Shown here: positions 1 through 5,057 of the stretch, in pieces
Position numbering within the stretch: the first letter of the stretch is position 1
Layout: every line of letters starts with the position of its first letter
Source: Bordetella parapertussis
Lineage (GTDB): Bacteria > Pseudomonadota > Gammaproteobacteria > Burkholderiales > SG8-39
Direction of reading: 5' to 3'
NCBI GenBank assembly: GCA_945869935.1
Contig: CAMBSA010000198.1
Coordinates: 1 to 5,057, forward strand
Length of the DNA: 5,057 nucleotides
Made by a program: the position numbers and the translations under genes
Notes under the pieces: model-generated
Seen by the model: the letters and a program-made list of their open reading frames with translations, nothing else
Told to the model about the DNA's origin: nothing
Databases searched by the model: none

Positions 1-59
1 CGGACAGCCTGCCCCGGATCCAGCCGCCGCCTTCGCAGAATCCAGTCGATGAAGCTCAT
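1..59 (-). CDS. Start of a gene coupled to the DUF294 gene, probably a DNA polymerase III epsilon-like 3'-5' exonuclease (partial)
   Basis: Only the first 19 complete codons are inside the window; the gene runs off the left edge. The visible protein begins MSFIDWILRRRRLDPGQAV, a short hydrophobic helix followed by four arginines. Its ATG overlaps the TGA of the upstream gene in an ATGA junction, which points to one transcript and translational coupling. No Shine-Dalgarno sequence is visible before the ATG, consistent with coupling. The exonuclease call rests on family knowledge, not on visible catalytic residues: genes for cNMP/CBS/DUF294 proteins are commonly followed by a DnaQ-like 3'-5' exonuclease whose N terminus has this short basic style. 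The DEDD exonuclease motifs would lie outside the window. I am confident that a gene starts here and only moderately confident of its product. Confidence 0.6.
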   Translation of the reverse strand, partial: MSFIDWILRRRRLDPGQAV

Positions 60-1948
60 AGCTGGTAGTCAAGCGCCAGCCGTTGCTGCAGCCTGCGCGC
101 CTGGCGAAAGGCTTCCTTGAGGATCCGCCGATCGAGTTCATTCAACGAATCGGGATCGATACGGTTGGGGTGGGCGTCCTGCTGCGCAGGGAATTGCTGG
201 TGGCGAAGTCGCAGCAGCTGGATGAAATGAAACGCGTCGACCATCCCCTCGGTCTCCTCGCGCGGCGTGCGCGATTGCTCGCCGGCCCTGCGCAATCGCT
301 CAGCGGTGTTTGTAAGCGTGATTCCGCCGGCCAGCGCGAGAATGCGCGCCGCATCGACAAAAGGGCGCGTGCCTTCTGCCTTGAGGTCGATCGTATTGCG
401 TTCTTCACCCTTGCCCGATGTGACGAAGTCGGAAAACAGTCCAAGCGGCGGGCGGGCTTCCATGGCATTGAGCGCCATTGCGCGAAGAAACCTCTGATTT
501 CCTGTCAACTCACCTGCAAGCCAATCGCGCAGCTCGCGCGCAAGGTCCAAATCCCCCCACACGTGCCGGAAGTCATAGAAGATGTTCGAGTGAAGCAGTG
601 CCTGCGGCAGCGGGTTGCGTATCCACGCGCTGAACGTGGTTCGCCACTCATCGATATGCAGGCACCAGTCCGGATTGCCCGCCATGATGTTTCCCTTGCA
701 AAGCGGAAACCCGCACTGATCGAGCGTGTCATTGACCGCGCGGGCAAACGGCAAAAGCCGCAGACGCGCCTGATCCGAGGACAGTCCGTCGGCAGAGAAA
801 ACAATACCGTTGTCCTGGTCGGTGGCGAAGGTCTGCTCAAGCCGCCCCTCGCTGCCGAGCGAAATCCAGCAGACCCTCACGCCGGCCAATGCATGATGCT
901 GCGCTTCCATTGAGAGGATGCGTCCGGTCAGACGGTCGTTGAGCGTCGCGATGAGCCTGATGAGTTGCTCGGCAGCCACACCCTGTGCAAACAGATTCCC
1001 GGCGAGCGATCGAATTTCGCCTGCAGCATGCACGAGATCGGATGCGGTCCCGGCACTTTCAATGGACTGAACTATCCCGCGCATGCTGGTTCGCTGCAGC
1101 GAGAAAAGGTCCCGCTCGGACACTACGCCTGCGAGGCGCCCTTCCTGTTCCACGATGACATGACGGATTCCGAACTTCGCCATGAGCACCGCCGCCTCGG
1201 CGGCGGTGGCGTGCGGCGGCAATGTGTGGACGGGTGAGGTCATGCAATCCCGGATCGGCTGACCGGGATCGAATTCCGACGCGGCCGCCAGCCTGAGCAG
1301 ATCGCGCTCGGTGAAGATGCCAAGCGGCGCACCGTCCGGGTCGACGACGACGATGGAACCGAGCTTCGCGCCCTGCATTGATCGCAAGGCTTCGCGCAAA
1401 GGATCATCCGGCGCGCAGCGCAGCGGTTCGCGCCTCAGGACATCCTTCAGGAGGATGTTGAGCGTCTGGCCTGCGGAGCCCTGCTTCGCGTAGCTCGTCT
1501 GGAGAAGCTCGTAGGATTGCTGCAGCAGCGTCTTGACCCTGTCGGTGCAGAACGCGTGGAACTCCGGGCTGCGTCGCACGAGTTCGTCGACGATTGCTGC
1601 GTCAGCCTGGTAGCAGAATGTGTCCTCATGGGCGACGTAGGCATGACGCACGGCACGCTTTGCCATGATCGCTGCAAGCGGAAATGTGTCCCCGGACGAA
1701 TACTCGACCAGATCGCGCGCGTCTGTACCGCCGGGAACCTCTCCCCGCACGTGCCCGCGCTGGATGATGCAAAGATTCTTTGCCTGCCCGTCGTCCGGAC
1801 CGGTTACCGGCGCCCCTTTGGGGAAGTAAGCAAGAGACAGCCGGGGCACAAGGTACTCCAGCGTGTCCTTGTCCATGCGATCGTAAGGCGCATGGCGGCG
1901 CAGTGCCTCCGCCGTTGCACTCATGAGCTCTGCGGGGATCGGTGCCAT
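56..1948 (-). CDS. Cyclic-nucleotide-binding-like / CBS-pair / DUF294 nucleotidyltransferase-like protein
   Basis: A 630-residue soluble protein with three recognisable parts. Residues about 29-122 form a cNMP-binding-type beta-roll. Residues about 177-284 hold two CBS motifs, each ending in the typical ERDL segment (TERDL and SERDL), expected to bind adenosyl nucleotides. Residues about 350-630 form the DUF294 nucleotidyltransferase-like domain and its C-terminal helical domain. The nucleotidyltransferase signature GSEGRLEQTFATDQDN is intact at residues 365-380, with Asp377 and Asp379 as likely metal ligands; it resembles the catalytic motif of GlnD-type enzymes. No signal peptide or membrane segment is seen, so it should be cytoplasmic. 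Genes of this type usually sit beside a VC_2705-type sodium:solute symporter and an exonuclease-like gene, as here, and are thought to regulate the transporter; the reaction is not established. The start is uncertain. The frame extends to a TTG at 2032, but the low-complexity Arg-rich extension does not look like domain sequence. I chose ATG 1948; ATG 1924 (622 residues) is the main alternative. Neither has a good ribosome binding site. Confidence 0.93.
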   Translation of the reverse strand: MAPIPAELMSATAEALRRHAPYDRMDKDTLEYLVPRLSLAYFPKGAPVTGPDDGQAKNLCIIQRGHVRGEVPGGTDARDLVEYSSGDTFPLAAIMAKRAVRHAYVAHEDTFCYQADAAIVDELVRRSPEFHAFCTDRVKTLLQQSYELLQTSYAKQGSAGQTLNILLKDVLRREPLRCAPDDPLREALRSMQGAKLGSIVVVDPDGAPLGIFTERDLLRLAAASEFDPGQPIRDCMTSPVHTLPPHATAAEAAVLMAKFGIRHVIVEQEGRLAGVVSERDLFSLQRTSMRGIVQSIESAGTASDLVHAAGEIRSLAGNLFAQGVAAEQLIRLIATLNDRLTGRILSMEAQHHALAGVRVCWISLGSEGRLEQTFATDQDNGIVFSADGLSSDQARLRLLPFARAVNDTLDQCGFPLCKGNIMAGNPDWCLHIDEWRTTFSAWIRNPLPQALLHSNIFYDFRHVWGDLDLARELRDWLAGELTGNQRFLRAMALNAMEARPPLGLFSDFVTSGKGEERNTIDLKAEGTRPFVDAARILALAGGITLTNTAERLRRAGEQSRTPREETEGMVDAFHFIQLLRLRHQQFPAQQDAHPNRIDPDSLNELDRRILKEAFRQARRLQQRLALDYQL

Positions 1949-1949
1949 G

Positions 1950-2042
1950 TCAACGCACCGAACACAATGGCCCGGTCGGCGCGCGTGGCGGAGTTGCAAT
2001 CCGACACTTGCATGCCCGGCGGCAGGAACCAATAATGCGCAT
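1950..2042 (-). CDS. Possible 30-residue leader ORF before the DUF294 gene
   Basis: This short frame begins at ATG 2042 and is preceded by a strong Shine-Dalgarno-like GGAGGGG (2052-2046), with 5 nt between GGAGG and the ATG. It encodes a 30-residue Cys- and Arg-rich peptide (MRIIGSCRRACKC at its N terminus) and stops with TGA one base before the ATG at 1948 (TGACATG). It is in a different frame from the DUF294 gene, which has no good ribosome binding site of its own, so translational coupling from this leader would explain how that gene is initiated. No family is recognised and the peptide may have no function beyond being translated. It could also be a chance ORF in GC-rich DNA. Its ATG lies in the palindrome ATGCGCAT, which also supplies the ATG of a leader on the other strand. 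Confidence 0.3.
   Translation of the reverse strand: MRIIGSCRRACKCRIATPPRAPTGPLCSVR
2008..2036 (+). promoter_or_regulatory. Candidate sigma70-type promoter for the TPR gene
   Basis: The hexamers TTGCAT (2008-2013) and AATAAT (2031-2036) are separated by 17 bp. The -10 element matches the consensus at five of six positions and the -35 at three of six. Transcription would begin near 2043, leaving a leader of about 20 nt before ATG 2064 with no visible Shine-Dalgarno sequence. The -10 overlaps the start of the proposed 10-residue leader ORF, so if this promoter is the real one, that leader is not on the message. Confidence 0.3.
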
Positions 2043-2067
2043 CTTCCCCTCCGGCTTCATCCGATGA
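2035..2067 (+). CDS. Possible 10-residue leader ORF overlapping the TPR gene start
   Basis: ATG 2035 is preceded by AGGA (2024-2027) with 7 nt of spacing and opens a tiny frame encoding MRIFPSGFIR. Its TGA overlaps the ATG of the TPR gene in an ATGA junction at 2064-2067. The TPR gene has no Shine-Dalgarno sequence directly upstream, so re-initiation after this leader is an attractive way to start it. Support is only positional (ribosome binding site, spacing, ATGA overlap); such a short frame can arise by chance. It also conflicts with the promoter candidate whose -10 covers 2031-2036. Confidence 0.28.
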   Translation: MRIFPSGFIR

Positions 2068-2627
2068 ATAATGCCACGCGCGCGCTGCTTCGCTACTACT
2101 ACTCCCAGCTGCTTACCCGTATTCATCTCGACGAGCTTGCGATCGAACAGCTTCGCACCGCGGTATCCGCAGACCGGAACTGCGCTCGGGCATGGCGAAG
2201 CCTCGGCTTCATGCTCGCGAACGGTGACAGAACCGACGAAGCCATCAGCTCTCTTCTCCGGGCGCTCGAGATCGAGGGCGATGATGCGGTGACGCGATTC
2301 AATCTCGGGTTCATCTATCACACGCAGAAGCGCATTCCCGAGGCCATCTCGCAGTTCGAGCAGGCCACCGCCCTTTCGCCGAAGAACGACCGCGCCTGGT
2401 ACGGACTGGGCATATGCCACCAGGACCAGGGGGAATTCGGGAAATCCGTCGCGCCGCTGCAGGAGGCTGCAAAACTGCAGTACTTCAACCCGCATGCCGG
2501 CTACCATCTCGCGCTCGCATGGTTCAAGCTCGGCGAACGTGCGAAATGCGAAGCCGAGTTCGAGCGGGTCCGGTCTTTTGATCCGAAGATGGCGGCGAAG
2601 ATGCAACAGGATTTCGAGACCGCCTGA
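2064..2627 (+). CDS. Tetratricopeptide repeat (TPR) protein
   Basis: A 187-residue protein made almost wholly of TPR units. Four consecutive units follow an exact 34-residue period (residues 41-74, 75-108, 109-142 and 143-176), and a more divergent unit or capping helix pair occupies about 7-40. Typical TPR positions are visible: W/L-G/A-Y/F in helix A (AWRSLGFML, RFNLGFIYH, AWYGLGICH, GYHLALAWF) and the A/F...A core in helix B, with Pro after several units (ALSPKND, SFDPK). No signal peptide or membrane helix is seen, so it is probably a cytoplasmic protein-protein interaction scaffold; the partner cannot be read from the sequence. ATG 2064 was chosen because the frame upstream, open to 1923, is low-complexity and not TPR-like, and because of the ATGA overlap with a short leader ORF. 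The gene is divergent from the DUF294 gene and convergent with the small membrane-protein gene, so it is transcribed alone within this window. Confidence 0.9.
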   Translation: MNNATRALLRYYYSQLLTRIHLDELAIEQLRTAVSADRNCARAWRSLGFMLANGDRTDEAISSLLRALEIEGDDAVTRFNLGFIYHTQKRIPEAISQFEQATALSPKNDRAWYGLGICHQDQGEFGKSVAPLQEAAKLQYFNPHAGYHLALAWFKLGERAKCEAEFERVRSFDPKMAAKMQQDFETA

Positions 2628-2635
2628 TTCGGTCT
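2617..2635. terminator. Small hairpin at the convergent gene ends
   Basis: AGACCG (2617-2622) pairs perfectly with CGGTCT (2630-2635) around a 7-nt loop that contains the TPR stop codon. The 10-bp palindrome TGCCGCGGCA follows at 2635-2644. It lies where the plus-strand TPR gene and the minus-strand membrane-protein gene converge, only 29 bp apart. There is no T tract on either strand, so it is at best a weak or Rho-assisted bidirectional terminator. Confidence 0.22.
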
Positions 2636-2656
2636 GCCGCGGCACCTCCGTTGGCA

Positions 2657-3028
2657 TCAGACCCTTGGCGCATGATTCATCCAGCCCGGCGCCGCGCGCT
2701 CCAGGCTGGCGCTTCCCTCCTTCAATGCACGGCAATCGACACCGGTGCTTCTACACACCTGCGCCATCATCATGATCAACAGCAGCCACAGCCAGAACAG
2801 GATCAGGGCAGTGACATAGGGGATGTGCCGGTCAATCACGAACTTTGGCGTGATGAACCGTGCAGCGCGGATCACGGGGCGCGTAAGCATCTTCAGCAAC
2901 TGGTAGACGTAGTTTCCCTCGCGCTTCTCGCCGGCAAGCAGGTAGAGCATCCCCTGCCCGAGCAGAAACAGTCCCGCGAGTTCGACAAGCGCCTTCAGGA
3001 TGGTGAGGACCATCAACTCGGCTGGCAT
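2657..3028 (-). CDS. Small two-helix inner-membrane protein of unknown function
   Basis: A 123-residue protein with two hydrophobic segments, about residues 5-33 and 69-92, joined by a basic, probably amphipathic stretch (about 34-68) that contains LTRPVIRAARFITPKFVID. A polar 30-residue tail follows the second helix. The first hydrophobic segment contains Lys12 and Glu16, so it may act as a signal anchor. The order helix, P-x-x-R-x-x-R-x-x-x-P, Asp, helix loosely resembles one half of a YggT-type membrane protein, but that is only a pattern similarity and I do not assign the family. The start is well supported: GGAG lies 6 nt before ATG 3028 and a promoter candidate sits just upstream. It follows the symporter gene on the same strand, but a strong terminator lies between them, so it is probably expressed separately. 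Confidence 0.72.
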   Translation of the reverse strand: MPAELMVLTILKALVELAGLFLLGQGMLYLLAGEKREGNYVYQLLKMLTRPVIRAARFITPKFVIDRHIPYVTALILFWLWLLLIMMMAQVCRSTGVDCRALKEGSASLERAAPGWMNHAPRV

Positions 3029-3034
3029 TGGGTG

Positions 3035-3038
3035 CTCC
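3035..3038 (-). promoter_or_regulatory. Ribosome binding site of the small membrane-protein gene
   Basis: GGAG on the minus strand, 6 nt before ATG 3028. It is the clearest gene-linked Shine-Dalgarno sequence in the window apart from those of the leader ORFs, and it fixes the start of the 123-residue protein. Confidence 0.6.
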
Positions 3039-3062
3039 GGAAGTAAAAAGCTTGCTTCGAGG

Positions 3063-3091
3063 ATTGTAATCGTCGCGAACTACGGTGGCAC
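3063..3091 (-). promoter_or_regulatory. Candidate sigma70-type promoter for the small membrane-protein gene
   Basis: On the minus strand, GTGCCA (3091-3086, four of six matches to TTGACA) is followed after exactly 17 bp by TACAAT (3068-3063, five of six matches to TATAAT). The start point would be near 3056, giving a leader of about 28 nt that includes the GGAG ribosome binding site. It lies just downstream of the symporter terminator, where an independent promoter would be needed. Confidence 0.5.
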
Positions 3092-3106
3092 CGCGCCCGC
3101 GAGCAC

Positions 3107-3133
3107 AAAAAAAGACCCGCGACAGGGCGGGTC
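3107..3133 (-). terminator. Rho-independent terminator of the symporter gene
   Basis: On the minus strand a 7-bp GC-rich stem, GACCCGC/GCGGGTC with a 6-nt loop, is followed directly by seven T residues (positions 3113-3107). This is a classic intrinsic terminator about 50 nt after the symporter stop codon. It separates the symporter transcript from the small membrane-protein gene. Confidence 0.87.
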
Positions 3134-3144
3134 CTTTGATTCGG

Positions 3145-3174
3145 TCCCGTGGCAGCACTTTCGCTGCCACGGGA
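3145..3174 (-). other. Strong 12-bp hairpin directly after the symporter stop codon
   Basis: TCCCGTGGCAGC (3145-3156) pairs perfectly with its complement at 3163-3174 around a 6-nt loop, ten bases past the symporter TGA. There is no T tract next to it, so it is not an intrinsic terminator by itself. It sits in front of the true terminator at 3107-3133. Likely roles are protecting the 3' end of the symporter mRNA from exonucleases or slowing polymerase before the terminator; a small RNA released from the 3' UTR is also possible. Confidence 0.65.
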
Positions 3175-3184
3175 AACCACTGCC

Positions 3185-5057
3185 TCAGTCGACCTGGGTG
3201 GCCACGCTCCCCTTGAGCACAGGGAACCGGACGTGATCGACCATGTCCTGAACATCCTTCCCCGGGCCGGGCGTGATCAGGCTGACGATGATGATCACAG
3301 CAAATCCGGCGGGAACACCGAATACACCCGCCGAGATGGGCTGGATACCCCACCAGATATTCTCGGCTATCGGCGAGATCACACCGAACACGCCCCGTAA
3401 CCAGGGCTGGGTCGTGACCATGTAGTAGAAGGTCACCCCAAGACCCGCCACCATACCCAGGGATGCGCCCCATTTGCTCGCTCGCTTCCAGAAGATGCCG
3501 CACACCAGCGCGGGGAAGAACGCAGCCGCCGCGAACGAGAACGCCGCCGACACAAGGAACAGGATGTCTGCCGGCTTCTGACTCGCAACCCAGGCGGCCG
3601 CGAGTGCGACCACAAGGAGCAGAACCTTGGACAGAGTCACGCGACGCTGCGTCGAGGCATTCGGATCGATCATCTTGTAGTAGAGATCGTGGGAGAGCGC
3701 ATTCGCGATGGTCAGGAGCAGACCATCCGCCGTGGAGAGCGCCGCGGCCAGGCCGCCTGCGGCCACCAGACCGGAAATCACATAGGGCAATCCACCGATC
3801 TCCGGTGTGGCAAGCACGACGATATCACCGCCGATCGCGATCTCCGCAAGCTGCAGTATCCCGTCCTTGTTCACATCGATGATGCTCAGAAGCGCCGGAT
3901 CGACCTTGGACCAGGATGCAGCCCAGGCAGGCAGCTTGTCGAACGGCGTACCCACCAGAAGCGTGTACACGTCGAACTTGGCGAGCACCGCCAGGGCGGG
4001 TGCGGTGAAATAGAGCAGGAAGATGAAGAACAGCGACCAGGTCACCGATTCCCGTGCTTCCCGCACCGAAGGCGTGGTGTAGTAGCGCATCAGGATGTGC
4101 GGCAAGGCCGCGGTTCCAACCATCAGGCAGAACACCAGCGCGAGGAAGTTTCTCCGCGAGGTGTCCCGTGCCGTTTCGTCCTTCCCGGGGAAGGCCTCGG
4201 CATGGCGTATGGGCGGAGCAGCCCGCGCAGCAAGGCCGGCCTCGCGTGTCCATGCACCCTTGGCCTCATCCGCACTCTTGGGGAACTTGTCCACGGCTTC
4301 CTGAAGCGGCTTGATCTGATCGGCCGGTGCGTTCGATGCCTTCGCCTCGTCGAGCGCCTTGTTCACAGTAGCCTTCTCGGATTCGTACGATCCCGGCAGG
4401 CCCTTGAGCTTCGCGCTCGCGGCTGCGGCGCGATCGCCGAATATCTTGCGGACTTCCTTTTCCTTCGGATCGTCGATGAGCTGCTTCTCGCGCTCAGTGA
4501 CCTTCTCGAGCACTTTTCCGTACACGAGCTGCGGGATCGGGAAGTTGGTGTGTTTCACCGACAGCCATACGACCGGGATCAGGTAGGCCACGATCAGCAC
4601 GATGTACTGTGCGACCTGGGTCCATGTGACCGCGCGCATGCCACCAAGAAAGGAGCAGACCAGAATGCCACCCAGACCGAGGAAGATCCCGAGTTCGAAC
4701 GCCACGCCGGTCAGGCGCGTAGTGATCAGACCAACCCCGTAGATCTGCGCGACCACATACGTGAACGAGCAAAGAATGGCGGCGAATATTCCAATGAACC
4801 GCGGAATATGCCCGCCGTAACGTGCGCCGAGAAAGTCGGGAATCGTGAACTGGCCAAACTTGCGCAGGTAGGGAGCAAGAAACAGCGCAACGAGGCAATA
4901 ACCCCCGGTCCAGCCCATGATGAATGCGAGCCCCCCGTACCCGGTGAGGTACAGCGTACCTGCCATCCCGATGAACGATGCGGCGCTCATCCAGTCGGCG
5001 CCCGTCGCCATGCCGTTGAAAACGGCCGGCACGCGGCGCCCCGCGACGTAATACTCC
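3185..5057 (-). CDS. Sodium:solute symporter (SSS family, VC_2705 / acetate-permease-like type), 5' end outside the window
   Basis: An inner-membrane secondary transporter expected to use the sodium gradient to import a small solute; in this subfamily the substrate is probably acetate or another short carboxylate. Numbering is from the first complete codon (position 5056), giving 623 residues in the window. The SSS hallmark is at the N-terminal edge (YYVAGRRVPAVFNGMATGAD), and about 12 hydrophobic segments follow, roughly at 20-38, 44-64, 87-111, 120-140, 146-166, 303-320, 339-360, 411-443, 474-492, 496-520, 529-548 and 578-596. ALSTADGLLL (about 439-448) matches the conserved segment whose Ser/Thr residues (441, 442) help form the sodium site in SSS proteins. 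Two soluble elements stand out: a charged insertion at about 167-301 and an EF-hand-type loop at 394-405. The frame remains open to the right edge, so the GTG at 5032 is internal, not the start; the first helix and probably a few dozen residues are missing. A strong terminator follows the stop. A small DUF4212 partner gene would be expected upstream, outside the window. Confidence 0.94.
   Translation of the reverse strand, partial: EYYVAGRRVPAVFNGMATGADWMSAASFIGMAGTLYLTGYGGLAFIMGWTGGYCLVALFLAPYLRKFGQFTIPDFLGARYGGHIPRFIGIFAAILCSFTYVVAQIYGVGLITTRLTGVAFELGIFLGLGGILVCSFLGGMRAVTWTQVAQYIVLIVAYLIPVVWLSVKHTNFPIPQLVYGKVLEKVTEREKQLIDDPKEKEVRKIFGDRAAAASAKLKGLPGSYESEKATVNKALDEAKASNAPADQIKPLQEAVDKFPKSADEAKGAWTREAGLAARAAPPIRHAEAFPGKDETARDTSRRNFLALVFCLMVGTAALPHILMRYYTTPSVREARESVTWSLFFIFLLYFTAPALAVLAKFDVYTLLVGTPFDKLPAWAASWSKVDPALLSIIDVNKDGILQLAEIAIGGDIVVLATPEIGGLPYVISGLVAAGGLAAALSTADGLLLTIANALSHDLYYKMIDPNASTQRRVTLSKVLLLVVALAAAWVASQKPADILFLVSAAFSFAAAAFFPALVCGIFWKRASKWGASLGMVAGLGVTFYYMVTTQPWLRGVFGVISPIAENIWWGIQPISAGVFGVPAGFAVIIIVSLITPGPGKDVQDMVDHVRFPVLKGSVATQVD
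3842..3877 (-). other. EF-hand-type calcium-binding loop encoded within the symporter
   Basis: The 12 codons encode DVNKDGILQLAE, which fits the canonical EF-hand loop: Asp at position 1, Asn at 3, Asp at 5, Gly at 6, a hydrophobic residue at 8 and Glu at 12. It lies in a polar stretch between two membrane segments, just before the conserved IGGDIVVLATPEIGGLPYV region. Calcium binding is inferred from the motif only, and a single unpaired EF-hand may bind weakly. Confidence 0.6.

Noticed and set aside
83..913. 276-codon open frame on the plus strand
   Set aside because: It lies wholly antisense to the well-supported DUF294 coding region, and its translation is Arg/Leu-rich with no domain-like pattern. 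It is a shadow frame caused by high GC.
1949..2032. N-terminal extension of the DUF294 protein to the TTG at 2032
   Set aside because: The 28 extra residues are His/Arg/Cys-rich and unlike the domain. The strong Shine-Dalgarno sequence upstream is about 15 nt from the TTG, which is too far, but sits well for ATG 2042 in another frame.
1950..2735. 261-codon open frame on the minus strand across the TPR gene
   Set aside because: It is antisense to the clear TPR repeats and has no recognisable features. Only its last 31 codons (from ATG 2042), which have their own ribosome binding site, were kept as a possible leader ORF.
2832..3503. 223-codon minus-strand frame covering the symporter 3' end and the membrane-protein gene
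   Set aside because: It overlaps two better-supported genes on the same strand in another frame and crosses both hairpins. Its translation has no domain-like character.
3463..3882. 139-codon plus-strand frame opposite the symporter
   Set aside because: An Arg/Pro/Ser-rich translation typical of antisense frames in GC-rich DNA, opposite conserved membrane helices.
3185..5032. GTG at 5032 as the symporter start
   Set aside because: The same frame continues upstream to the window edge and encodes EYYVAGRR, which belongs to the conserved SSS N-terminal motif. The true start lies outside the window.

Overview
The window looks like a chromosomal segment of a GC-rich proteobacterium, most probably a betaproteobacterium. 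This is inferred from the GC-rich third codon positions and from recognised family resemblances; there is no rRNA or other marker gene to confirm it. Nothing suggests a mobile element, a CRISPR array, a tRNA or recent horizontal transfer.

Layout from left to right. At 1-59 (minus) are the first 19 codons of a gene whose start overlaps the preceding stop by ATGA; by neighbourhood it is probably a DNA polymerase III epsilon-like 3'-5' exonuclease. At 56-1948 (minus) is a large sensor/effector protein: a cyclic-nucleotide-binding-like domain, two CBS motifs, and a DUF294 nucleotidyltransferase-like domain with its C-terminal partner. A gap of about 115 bp separates it from a divergently transcribed TPR protein at 2064-2627 (plus). 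Convergent to the TPR gene is a small two-helix membrane protein at 2657-3028 (minus), with its own ribosome binding site and a plausible promoter. At 3100-3180 are two stacked hairpins, the second a textbook intrinsic terminator reading leftwards. From 3185 past the right edge (minus) is a large sodium:solute symporter of the acetate-permease-like VC_2705 type. Its first part lies outside the window: the reading frame stays open through position 5057.

The symporter, the cNMP/CBS/DUF294 protein and the exonuclease-like protein recur as neighbours in many proteobacteria (for example, from memory, around PA3232-PA3234 of Pseudomonas aeruginosa). The usual inference is a carboxylate uptake module with a nucleotide-sensing regulatory protein. 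Here the module is interrupted by a TPR gene on the opposite strand and by a small membrane protein.

The points most worth a second look are: (1) the divergent intergenic region, where one 8-bp palindrome supplies the ATG of a short leader ORF on each strand, each with a Shine-Dalgarno-like sequence and each ending exactly at the start of the downstream gene; (2) a complete EF-hand-type calcium loop inside the symporter; (3) a hydrophilic insertion of about 135 residues in the same transporter; and (4) the tandem hairpins behind it. Most of the gene content is ordinary, and I do not see a clearly new multi-gene system.
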